A stretch of 64,000 nucleotides of DNA from Planoprotostelium fungivorum. Taxonomy: Eukaryota > Evosea > Variosea > Cavosteliida > Cavosteliaceae. The first letter of the stretch is position 1. The number at the start of each line of letters is the position of its first letter. Under the pieces are notes generated by a model, which had not been told where the DNA came from, made no database searches, and worked only from the letters and a program-made list of their open reading frames with translations. Positions 49,514-60,400 of the stretch are shown here, piece after piece. A program made the position numbers and the translations under genes. The stretch is from positions 20,142 to 84,141 of the forward strand of contig MDYQ01000119.1 in the NCBI GenBank assembly GCA_003024175.1. Direction: 5' to 3'.

Positions 49514-49950
49514 ATGAAATCACTCTCTTGTCGTCGTATCCTTCACACGCAATGGTCCTCGTTGTTTTATTTCGGTCCGTGGTGACATCATTGTGGGGAC
49601 CTCAACGAGGTCTATATACACCCATTTCTCGGGCTGGACGTGAACAGTCCAGGCCACCATGGTGATCGTAGTGATGATAGAGGTATGTTACGGTTCACCG
49701 TTGACGTGAAGTATAATGATGATCTGTTGTGATAGGCTGGACGGACACTTCTTGGCGGCAGCTTGTACCATGACACGGGCTCCATCTCCCGAGTTCTCTG
49801 CGATCACCGAATCGTTCATCGTCTCTCTGTCCATAAGAGATATCACTCCACATCGAGTGACGAAGGGCAATTATGTCGTGGTCCTTCACACGTATGTTCC
49901 AATTTTTTGAGCCCGACCTGATTGGCAACACATCGGTCCACAGTTTGAAA
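49514..49950. other. Ambiguous coding stretch upstream of the glutaredoxin-like gene
   Basis: On the plus strand, 49,738-49,900 reads LDGHFLAAACTMTRAPSPEF and then NYVVVLHT before a good donor. On the minus strand the same DNA reads SVIAENSGDGARVMVQAAAK. Both are plausible and neither connects cleanly to a start and a stop. A small gene is likely here, but strand and product are undecided. Confidence 0.25.
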
Positions 49951-50305
49951 ATGAGGGGTCTCACTGCCAAATTTTTCACCAAACCTGGCTGCACTTTGTG
50001 TGTTCCTGCTCTACAGGCCGTTGAGAGAGCGCAATTGAAGGTGATTTCGTTTGAATCTTCGTGATAATCACCCTTTAGATTCCTTTCGTATTAGAAAAGG
50101 TGGACATCTCTAAAGATCGTCAATCCTGGAACAAATACAAATTTGATATTCCTGTGTTGACCATCAATGACAAAGAGGTCACAGTCTAGATCCTTTGGTT
50201 CTCAACTGAAAGAACGACAGGTCGCCAGGCATCGGATGACAGAAGAACAGATCTTGAACTTTCTGAATCAGGAATCCACGATTGAAACCAATGAATTACA
50301 TTGAC
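49951..50305 (+). CDS. Glutaredoxin-like (DUF836) protein
   Basis: Three exons with canonical introns give a ~90-residue thioredoxin-fold protein. From ATG 49951 it reads MRGLTAKFFTKPGCTLC, with a CxxC redox pair, then a helix (PALQAVERAQLK). After an intron come VLEKVDISKDRQSWNKY and FDIPVLTIND, the vDI---W--KY--dIPV signature of the DUF836 glutaredoxin-like family (yeast YDR286C type), including the cis-Pro. The last exon is a helical tail (RMTEEQILNFLNQES) ending at 50305. The redox partner is unknown. Confidence 0.75.
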
Positions 50306-51283
50306 CTCCGATGAGTTCCTCTGTTCTTCGCTCGACCATCTCATCACAACAAACAACTTGGCATGGTTATACACACCATGATGAGAAGACCAGCCGCCAC
50401 CAGACGGCATGACACACCCTTAAATCCGCAGTATGACTACATATACTTCACTCGTACCATGTCGTAGACCTTGATCACTTCGCTTCAGAGGAAACTCATT
50501 CATGAATTGTTACCATCATTTATCACTTTTCACCACTCGCACGATCTCATCTTTTCGTCTTCATCGAGAGGTGAAGTGAAACGAGTGAAGTGATGAGACG
50601 TACTTCTGTGGTATATAGAACAGAACGGGTCAAGCTTGATCGTCTATCTATTCTGCATGTGTGATGTGATGACCTTGTTCAGTTGGATAATTTAATTACA
50701 GTGATGTGAACTCTGAATGATCTTCCCAAATCATCGTGAATATTGTGCGGAAATCTTATGATATAAGATAGACTCCAAACTCCTCCATTAGATCCATTGA
50801 TCGTTGTGTATTCATCCGATCAAGTGATCTGCAATCGTGATGGAGATCAATCGTGTAAGAGATCATCTTATCTCCTGTAATCCCTTACGAAAAGAAGAAG
50901 AAAGAGATGATGGCTGTGGATTGAGAGATTTAGTGTGATTCACACAATGTTCAACCAAAACATAAAATGAGTATCGACCTATAAAGAGAGAACTTCGAGT
51001 TCCAGTGTATTTTCCCACCACTAGTCCTCTCTCCTCGCATCTCCCTTCCTCGATCCATTCTTTTTTCCATCACATCACCTAAACTCTCATCTCTCTTCTC
51101 GTATCCACCTCCCCTCTTCCGACCTTCTCGTTGCCCTCTCCATTATCGTCTGTTGTGTCTCAAACGATTGCTCCGGGGGGTGGGAGGGAGAATTTTTACT
51201 GGATTTAAGGTTTAACGTTCTCGAGAGAAACACCAGATTCGAGCGGATCATCGAAAGAGGAGTGTCTGTGGAATCAAAACAAA
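50306..51283. promoter_or_regulatory. Long intergenic region upstream of RPL5
   Basis: Nearly 1 kb without a supported gene. AT-rich around 50,680-51,000. The part just before the RPL5 ATG is pyrimidine-rich on the plus strand (51,020-51,120: repeated CTCTCTTCT/CCTCCC), which could be the promoter or a 5' TOP-like leader of a ribosomal-protein gene. No RNA gene seen. Confidence 0.4.
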
Positions 51284-52465
51284 ATGGTGAGTTCATCCTC
51301 GGTAATTCATCCTCTAAAGAGGCCATCCGTTCGTTCGTCGAGTCTTTTTCGACTCGAGATGGATGGTCGATGGGAGATGATATGATTGGAATGGAGATCT
51401 GATGGATCGCACAGCCCTTCATCAAAGTACAGAAGAACAAGGCTTACTTCAAGCGCTTCCAGGTTAAGTACCGCAGGAGACGTTGTGAGTATCCATTCCA
51501 TCCATATCCACATCCACTCGTCCATATCCATCCACATCTCACTCCACACGCACCATCTCATCTTCTCATTCTAATCTCCATCTCCAGCCGGAAAGACCGA
51601 CTACCAGGCCAGAAAGGCCCTGGTCGCTCAGGACAAGAACAAGTACAACTCTCCTCGCTACCGTCTGGTCGTCCGTTTCACCAACTCCGACGTCATCTGC
51701 CAGGTCGTCTCTGCCAAGATCGTCGGAGATGTCGTCCACGTTGCTGCCTACTCCCACGAGCTCCCCCGTTACGGAGCCCCAGGAGGTCTGACCAACTACT
51801 CCGCTGCCTACGCTACCGGTCTGTTGGCTGCCAGACGTACCCTGACCAAGTTCAACTTGGCCGACAAGTACAAGGGTAACGAGACCATCAACGGAGAGGA
51901 CTACAACGTCGAGGAGATGGACGACGGACCCCGCCCCTTCTACGCTGTTCTCGACATTGGACTCAAGAGAACCACCACCGGTGCTAAGGTCTTCGCCGCC
52001 CTCAAGGGAGCCACCGACGGAGGACTCAACATCCCCCACACTGAGAAGAGATTCGTTGGTTACGATAACGAGGCCAAGAAGCTCGACGCTGAGGTGAGAT
52101 AGGTTCTATCCTCGTGCATGATGATGACAATGAGTGATGCTGATGGATGTGATCAGGTCCTGAAGAAGCACATCTTCGGAGGCCACGTTGCCGACTACAT
52201 GAAGAGCTTGAAGGAGGAGGACCCCGAGAGATTCCAGAGACAATTCAGCTCTTACATCAAGGCTGGAGTCAAGGCTGAGGACATTGAGGGAAGATGGGGC
52301 AAGACCTTTGCTGCCATCAGAGCGAACCCCGCTGCCGTCAAGAGCACCAAGGGCAAGCCCGCCGACATCAAGCACGCCAAGCAGGTCAGACTCACCTACG
52401 CCCAGAGAAAGGAGAGAGTTGCTGCCAAGCTGGCTGAGATCAAGGCCAAGAGATCTGAGGAGTAA
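51284..52465 (+). CDS. RPL5: 60S ribosomal protein L5 (uL18)
   Basis: Binds 5S rRNA and joins the large ribosomal subunit. The ATG at 51284 stands alone as exon 1, followed directly by a ~130-nt intron; exon 2 then reads [20 protein letters not shown]. Later exons carry [41 protein letters not shown]-type [26 protein letters not shown] and a basic tail ending AKRSEE. All are hallmark eukaryotic L5 segments, at full length. Codon use is far more biased than in neighbours (GCC, AAG, GTC, CTG almost exclusively), as expected for high expression. Introns are 50-130 nt. Confidence 0.95.
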
Positions 52466-52638
52466 ATGCTCCCCGTGTTCTATTCCACACTCTGATAAAG
52501 ACCTCCTCGAATTAATTGCATCAATTCAGACACAATTGAGCTCGATCGGTGTCTTAATGTGTCCCATGTGATGTCAATTTTGCGTGTTTCAATCGGTTGT
52601 GCCGAGCGGAAGTGTTGAGAGACTCTATTTCCGCATAG

Positions 52639-53201
52639 ACAGTAACATCCACATGTCGGTCGTATATCCTCACCTCCAGGCGTGATAAACCACTTCCGTT
52701 GGCCCTCTACGTCTTCAGCAAGAGCTCGGCGACGGCCGAGAGAGTCATCAACAAAACGAGAAGTGGAGCGGCCGTGCACAAAGACGTCATCGTTCAGTTT
52801 TTGAATCCTAAATTGCCATTTGGAGGTATGATGTTTTATTTCATTTGATGTCTGATGATGCTAGGTGTCGGTGAATCAGGATTGGGTGCCTACCACGGTG
52901 AGTCGTGATGGATGTGATGGGAGGAAGCTGATGAGATGACAGGCAGGCAGACATTCGAGACCTTCGTACACCGCAAACCCGTCATCAAATCGACAAAGTA
53001 CAACTCTCTCGACATCAAATTGAGGTGTCCTCCTTACAATGACAAGAGTGAGTCATTCACATCGTCGATTTGATTCGATGCGATCATCGATGTGATGTAC
53101 TGATGTGTGCAGACGTGGGTGGTGGACAAGGTGACCCGCAGTGGATTGTAGAGAATAAATCAAGTACAAACAATCTTTTATTTCACCTCCTTGATCAATG
53201 A
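52639..53201 (+). pseudogene. 5'-truncated ALDH3-type aldehyde dehydrogenase fragment
   Basis: From about 52,681 the frame reads RDKPLPLALYVFSKSS, then FLNPKLPFGGVGESGLGAYH and FETFVHRKPVIKS across three short introns: the C-terminal quarter of a class 3 (fatty) aldehyde dehydrogenase. The NAD-binding part, catalytic Cys and catalytic Glu are absent. An in-frame TAG lies at 52,636-52,638, no in-frame ATG precedes the homologous part, and RPL5 ends only ~215 nt upstream, leaving no room for the missing ~300 residues. The introns keep canonical ends and the frame is otherwise open, so truncation seems recent or the remnant is under selection. The end near 53,201 overlaps the convergent SH3 gene by about 24 nt. 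Confidence 0.72.
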
Positions 53202-54553
53202 ATTAGCCAGCTGCTCCATCACAGGCTTCACCTCTTCGTAACTGCGCCACGTCATCATTAAATCGACGATTTGATGATGCCTCACCTGACGAGAGAGATG
53301 TTCTCCATCAACTTCGTTATGGTACTCAGGTTCCCCTGTTGATTCGCCATGCTCCTTGCGAGTTTTCCCGCGTGATCCGTCAGCACCTGATGGTATCTCA
53401 ATCGTTCATTTCGATGTCACCCTTACCTGACGAGATTTCGCTTCCTTTTGTACAGCCTCAGCCAGAGTGAGCAACTTGTCGTGAAGTTCAGGTTGCAATG
53501 TGTTCAAGCTGCGGGCCGCTTGGATGAATTCTTCTACGGAGGATAAGAGTTGGATGGTGTTCAGAAGCATCAGTTTGTCGTCTAATACTTCGGCTCTCAT
53601 GTTTAATAGTTCCTGGAGTCATCATCAGAGTCGATGACGACAATGGATGGGGTTAATCCACGTAGATAGTTCATATGTATATGTTTATCAGATCCACACA
53701 TATCACATTCAAATCTAAATCTAGAGATGGATCTACGGAAATAGTTGGCCTCTCACTTCATTCCCTCGGATGATCTTATTACGCTTCTCAGATACTTCCT
53801 TCTCCAACAACTTCTTCATCTTGATCTTTCATCATGTGAGATGCATCATCTCGTCATCTCAGAAGTGATCTCACCTGATCGTCGGTCTGGTGTTGAATGT
53901 CTTTCATCTCAGCGATGAGATTCTTTCTCTGCTCTCTCCTCTTCGTTGAAGCCTCATCGGCTTCTTCTAGTTCCCCATCATCCGCGGCGCTCGGTGGTGG
54001 TGCATTCAAGTTTCTAAATGACTTGCGAGACGCTCCAGGCGAACTCGGTGTATCACTAAAAACATCAGTTGATCGATGGAATCGAGATCATTTGAATGAC
54101 ATACGCTGTCGAAGGATCTTCTTCTTCAGGTGGAAAATCGACCATGGCCAGAGGGAATACACCCAATTCTCCGTTTGCCAACTCGAATGGATGTGAGTCG
54201 AAGATGGAATCAACCGATGTGTGAATTCACCTGACCTCTGGCCCAACCTTCTCCCAAATCTTCTATGAAGCCAACGTAATCGTTCTCTTCGAAGTTCAAT
54301 TCTTTCTCTTCTTGTGCCTTCCATCGGTGTCAGAGATTTATATCATCTCATCGGTGCGACTCACGATATTTTGATACAACGCCTTTCCCCAACTCGTCAC
54401 TTGTGAGAAGTCGATCTCCCCTTCACCTTCCATCTCTTCATAACTCCTCTCCTCTTGCGCTGGCTCCTCTCCCTCATGGATGTCCTGGGGATCTTCATGT
54501 TCGTGATCTTCTTGGTACACTCCCTCCCCAGACTCCATCGCTTCCTCCGCCAT
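53178..54553 (-). CDS. SH3-domain protein with C-terminal coiled coil
   Basis: ATG 54553 begins a very acidic stretch (MAEEAMESGEGVYQEDHEHE). Across two introns an SH3 domain reads GKALYQNI, KELNFEENDYVGFIED, GEGWARG, ELGVFPLAMVDF: ALY, the acidic RT loop, the GW of the ligand groove and the FP--V end are all present. A Pro/Ser-rich linker (DTPSSPGASRKS) leads to long helices (KKLLEKEVSEKRNKIIRGNE, VLDDKLMLLNTIQLLSSVEE) ending IKEVK at 53178. The order acidic-SH3-coiled coil suggests a cytoskeletal or endocytic adaptor; the partner is unknown. Some 55-80 nt introns. Confidence 0.72.
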
Positions 54554-54749
54554 CTCTGATCTGGCTACCGACGACGGATATTTTCCCGTTGTAGATCATC
54601 GGACATTTTCGTCGGCCATACTTCATTCTGAACCAGAACGACATGTCATGACATCATCGATCGTGTCGAATAAAGAATACGGTCTGTGAATGACGACCTT
54701 CAGCTGCTCTCATCGTGCACAACACGAAGACGATGACAGTCTGTGTCGT

Positions 54750-57009
54750 TTATTTCGATGTGAATGGCAGGTGTCTCAGCAGTCCAACAGCAGATATGGC
54801 GTCTCCCAGCCCCACCGTCTTCAGAGGAACTTTACACACCAACACCGGTGCAAACGAGAAGGTCACTTGTCCCTCCTTCCACGAGTGAACCGCGTGACCT
54901 CCCTCTAATAAGATGTCCTCTGTCCCATACTCTCCCTTCTCAATCGACAGTGACACCTGCTCCCTTCAGTCAAATCCTCTCCTCTACCTCACCTGCAGCT
55001 CGGTGTCCTTCTGTTGGATGTTGTCGTTGTCACAGGCCTGTCGTGTGGCTGTGAGGCTTCCTGCGGTGACTGCGGCCGGTGAAGAGCCCCAAGAGTCCTT
55101 TGAATCGTTGGGAGTGAGTAAGATGTGATACTGCAGGCAGTGGAAGTGAATGCGGGTCACGTGACGGCCAGAGCGGGTGCGGGATACCACGTTGTAGATG
55201 AACTGGAGGGCGTCCAGGACCGTCCTGACCTGTTCTCATCTCAATTTATATTCACGCCGAAGATGATGATGATGATGCTGATGATGTTGCTGATGATGTT
55301 GCTGATCGTGATGATGTGATGCTGCTGATGATGATGTGTCGACGATCTCAGCCACAGTGCTGGAAGCTCACCTCTGGATGTGCAAACTGTTCCAGGGTGT
55401 ATCGCTTACCCCCCATGGCCAGATAGAAACTGCCGAGCTCCTGCTCGTTGAGCCCGATTGAATCCACTCTCGGCAGCAATTTCTCAGCGAGAGAACGGAT
55501 GAACTCGCCGTTCTTCATGGATGCCAGTTCAAAGTGAATGGGAACACTTCGGGGCAGTTGGTTGTCGTCGGTGAAATAACTGAGAGCGGCATCGATGGAT
55601 GACTTCTGCATCTCACTGGTCTGGACGTCTAATAGATGGAAGCCTGATATGACCACGACCTGTTTGACGTTCAGCGGATCGTTATTTCTCGTTGTAGATG
55701 GGAAATGAAGGAGGGAGTTTAGATACGTTGAGGAGGAGATAGAAATGGTGAATAGAGACCTGAGGGAATTGGCCTTGTGAGATCTTCTCGGTCAGTAGAG
55801 TGTGGAAGGGTTGCATCAACCTGTAAAGATGAGAAGGATGTCAAGAACGGACACACACTTGAGTTCTGCGTTGGTGGTGTCACTGTGGACGATGAAACGA
55901 TTGGCCCTCGGTGCCTTCAATCCATTGAAGTGAGCTCCTCTGGGGTATTCCATGATCAAATGGACCTGTCTCGTTTTATTCTTCGTCTACAACTCTTTCG
56001 TCCATTTTGATCCTTTATGATCGAATGATGTAGAAGATCGATGTGTAGGTAGAGGTGATATTGTGGAGGATATATCATTTGAGTTCATCATTCAATTACG
56101 TCACCTCATCTTCTGCTTGGTTTGATCTTGCAGTGGCTTTATCGTATTGAATGTCGGTTCTCTGAGGCACGACGACAGAAGGATGCAGTAACTCGCTCAA
56201 TTTCCCTCCCACAGCACCTCCCAGAATGACACTCTTGCATCCTTCCTATTCCTTATCAGTCGTCTATTATACTCCTCACGATGTCAGATATTCTAACGTA
56301 TATATCTCATCCATCCTCGCATTTAGACATCATCATCCTGATCACCTGTGCGAAGCGATTGGCGATGAGACCAGCATTGCCTCCGGTGAAATAGATCTTG
56401 TGTTCGAGCTGACTGGCTCGGGTCAAAATCTTGGACCACACATCAGCGTCGGCGAATCTGCATGTGACGTCACGAGGTGATGTTCCACGTCTCTCTCACC
56501 TCTCTGCGGCACTCCCTGTCTGGAAGAAATAACCAAAGACTTGACGGAAGTCGGTCAGATTGGACAATCGTTCTGCATCGATCCATGTTGCGGGTGGCTC
56601 GCTGTGTTGATGTCTCTTGTTCTCCTCATCGATTCCTTCCCTCTCTATTTCTGCAGAGACTTCTGCCGGATGTTTCGTGCTCTTACCTGTTAGGTAAAAT
56701 GAATCATCATTGAATGTAAATCCATGGGAAGGACTGACGCTCACCGTGATCAAAGTTGGGCTTAGCGAGACCCATGTTGCCCATCAGGTCCAACGCATTG
56801 ACGATCAGATCCAGATTCGAGTTGTACCCCACGGCTACTAAACCACATGGAACAACGGTGCTGATGTTCTCTACTGAGAGAAGAGCTCCGAGCACTTGTG
56901 ACTCTATCGAGGGAGATTGCACGGTGTCATGCAGGAAGAAAGAGGTCAACAAGGGATAGAATATCGCCAGAAGGACGAACAGAACAGACAAGGAGATGAT
57001 GGTCTTCAT
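54750..57009 (-). CDS. ADPGK: ADP-dependent glucokinase
   Basis: Phosphorylates glucose with ADP instead of ATP; animal ADPGK is ER-associated. ATG 57009 begins a hydrophobic anchor (ISLSVLFVLLAIFYPLLTSF), as in animals. The ribokinase-fold body shows VAVGYNSNLDLIV, an FF-TGSAAERF segment, FTGGNAGLIANRFA, VISGFHLLD, VPIHFELASM, GLNEQEL, HVTRIHFHCLQYHILL, VLVCKVPLKTVGLGDAIS with the catalytic Asp of the GxGD motif, and a short tail. These match human ADPGK block by block. One intron (55,205-55,370) is swollen by a trinucleotide repeat. It stands head to head with the phytochrome gene, 472 nt away. Confidence 0.9.
55255..55342. repeat. (GAT/CAT)n microsatellite inside an ADPGK intron
   Basis: Imperfect trinucleotide tract of GATGATGAT and GCTGATGATGTT units on the plus strand. 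It lies in an intron of the minus-strand ADPGK gene and makes that intron about three times the usual length. Interruptions (GTT, GCT, CGT) suggest an old tract. Confidence 0.8.
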
Positions 57010-57481
57010 CTGTGATGTTGTATCGAGATCTTCCGATCAAGCCATGAATAAAACAATAAACGGATGAATTTACATTCATTTTGAGCTTCAAAGATCTGAT
57101 CTCACGCTCGCTGGTGTATCTTCACGGTACACTAGCATGACTCCGACGCATCAACAATGATAGTATTCGAGTCAAGAATACAGCAACTATACAAGTCCTT
57201 AAATCCCTATCAGTACAACTACGGGCAAGTCCTGCGAACCATCTGAAGAATGACCGAGCCACACGCACACCCCACATTATCCTCTAAACTTCTGTTGGGA
57301 CTTGTGCACGGTTGTTGATAGGCAACTAGCGAACAGGGGTGAAGAAACGAGCCATTGTTCGACAGGTCGGAGTTCTATTGCAACGTGAGCGGAGTTCCTA
57401 TTGACAGATCCTCAGCAACAATTAAGAGGTTGAGTCGAATAAATTTGGATAAGTTAACTGTTCGCTCACAAGCGCTGGGAG
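57010..57481. promoter_or_regulatory. Divergent promoter region, ADPGK / phytochrome kinase
   Basis: 472 nt between two divergent starts. No ORF of note and no recognisable operator; a TTAAGAGG...AATAAATTTGG AT-rich patch lies at 57,420-57,450. Confidence 0.4.
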
Positions 57482-60400
57482 ATGGAGGAAGATAACTTTG
57501 ATGAGGTGAGAGCGATAGAACTGGAAATGGTTGGGAATGATTGACGGCATATCAGCTGAGCCCTGGACCCCCCACGAAGAGACAGAAGCAACTGCAGGCC
57601 ACACGGGCTGAGCACTATTTAAGCGACCCCAAGTCAGTCACGCTCAACAATTGTGACAAAGAGCCCATACACTTGATTGGTCAAGTGAGAGACACCATGA
57701 GAGGCCTCTTCTAACGTGGTATAGATTCAAGGGCACGGCTTTTTAATCATTACAGACAGCGAATTGAGCGTGCAGCATGTATCAATGAATGTGATCGAGT
57801 ATATGGGATGGCAGCCCAGAGAGATGATTGGAAAGCCTCTGGACAAATTCTTATCACCATTCCCTCTCACATACGACCAAGTTAAATCATACACCCAGAT
57901 TCAATTCAAAGAGTGCGATGCGGAGGTGAAGAATGGAGGATCTATCAGAGGATGACACACTACAGGTTCAACCCAAGACGAAGAAGCAATTTCCGGTCCA
58001 TTGTTGTGTCCACATCAACCGCGAAGGACTTCTCCTCATCGAATGCGAGATGATGATGGACGATGGCTTCGAATACGGACTTCACATCTCCCGCATATTC
58101 GACTCGTTCTCCGAGAATGGAGATCTGTACTCCGTGTTGGACACCGTGGCCGACCAGATCAAAACCACCACCGGTTACAATCGAGTCCTCATCTACGAAT
58201 TCGACGAAGAATACAACGGACGTGTCATCGTGAGCTCGCATGGACATCACATTGTCCACATGCTCATCCCACCCAGGTCGAAAAGGCGGATACAGACACA
58301 CGTTTCCTCAACTTACACTTCCCAACCACAGACATTCCCATCCAAGCGAGGGAGTTGTTTAGAAAGAATCGCTTTCGCATCATCCAGGACGCATTGAAAG
58401 CCACATCAGACATCACACCGAAGACGAGAGCTATCGACATCTCCATGTGCACTCTCAGAGCCGTGTCACAGGTGGACACATTTTAATTCCAGCGGAAATT
58501 CTGAAACGAGGGTAGATGCACGTGACCTACATGAAGAACATGGGCGTGAGAGCCTCGCTGACCATTTCGATTCTAGTGGGAGTGGAGAAGAGGGTGAGTT
58601 GTAGATGAGTAGACACTGTGCTGATGATGAGCAGCTGTGGGGTCTCATCACGTGTCACCACACTGGTGAGCCAAAGAACTTGAGTTATTCCAGGAGGAGA
58701 TACTGTGCCCTATTGGGATGCCTCCTCAGTTCACAAGTCGAAGCCATCTTACAGAGAAGAGAGGTGATGATGATCATCATCGCGATCATGTCTCACATGT
58801 CATCAGGTCCTGAAGAGGCTGAAGATGGAAACGGAAGTCTCCGCCGCGAAAGAATCACTCGTCATGTTAGACATGAAGTGTGCACCCTGGGACACCCTCT
58901 ACAAACTCTTCCCTGGTTGGGCCAAGATCATGAACTGTGAAGGTGATCATCCCACACGTTCCTCACACATCACTCAAACATCACAGGTGTCATGCTCTGT
59001 ACGGAAGATCGTAGTTATGCCTACGGATTGACCGGAAAATCTGTCAACCAGATCGTCTCGTGGGTTCGCACCCACGTCAAAGATGCAGACTCCTTTGTCT
59101 GCGGTGAGTCGAATTTTCCTGACCACATCTCATCGTCCTCCAGAATGCATCAAGGACATTGGTCTCACTTCAGAGGACGGACTGTGCTGCGGTTTCATGT
59201 ACATCAGACTGAAAGATGCCACTTACGCTGGTCTCTACTTCTTCCGTAACGAATACATCAAGAGCATCATCTGGGGTGGTGAACCGAAGACCCCCGACGC
59301 CCAGGGAAATCTGAATCCGAGGGTCTCGTTCAGTTCGTACAAGGAAGTGATGAGGGGTAGATCGTTACGCTGGGACTCCATCTTTGTCGAATACGCCATA
59401 CAGATCCAATCGATCATGACCAGGTGAGTTGTAGATGGAGGGAAAGACTGATTGGTGGAGGTACCTCTTCCGTTGGAAGGCAGAGAGACACAGAGTCGAT
59501 GCAGAGAGGGAGAGAGAAGAGGTGATGCATTGATGTCAGCGACACTGATTCGGACAGGTGGAACGATTGATGAGAGAGAACGAGATCACCCGACAGGCCG
59601 CCGTCATGCACAATAATTTCTTGTGAGTCATCGATCGTCGCATCTACAACGAGACACTTACCCCTCTAGGGCCACCGTATCTCACGAATTGAGGACACCC
59701 ATTCACTCTATTTTGGGTAACACCGAGAGATTGATCGACGCACAAAAGATGAACGGTGAAGCGAAACACGCTTGCTCCATGATCCGAAGGTACCTTGATT
59801 TAAACTCTAAATCCAGCGTACGATGACGACTCACCCGATCCAGTTCGAGCGAGCACCTCCTGGCCATCATCAGTGACATTCTCGATCTGTCAAAGTTAGA
59901 ATCGAGCCGTTTAGACATCCATCCTATCCCCTTCGATTTCTACAAGAAGATGGAGGGCATCAGCCAATCCTTATTTGCCGTGGCAAAGAACAAGGGCCTG
60001 TACATCAACTTACTCATTCCAATTGGAGTCCCTCTTCTCATGGCCGATGCCACTCGCGTGGGGCAGATCATCCTCAACTACATTTCGAACGCAGTCAAGG
60101 TGAGAAGCTAGACGATTCGATGCATTGAAGAGAGACAGTTCACCACGGAGGGTGGTATCACCATCAAAGTGGAGCAGATCGGAAGGACAAAATCGTCTAT
60201 CGATCTGAACTTCTCTGTGATGGATACTGGAATGGGCATCAACGAAGACGACAAGACGAAATTGTTCCAGAGGTTCTCCCAATTAGAGAACGGAAGGGCC
60301 AGGAAATACGATGGAACAGGATTGGGTCTATCCATCAAGTGAGACGTCGAATGACATCAACGATGTGATGGGACTGACATGAGACAGCAAACAATTAGCT

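Noticed and set aside
51566-52039. 157-codon open frame on the minus strand
   Set aside because: It lies exactly antisense to RPL5; strong codon bias on the plus strand creates an open complement. The peptide is a low-complexity V/G/L/S string.
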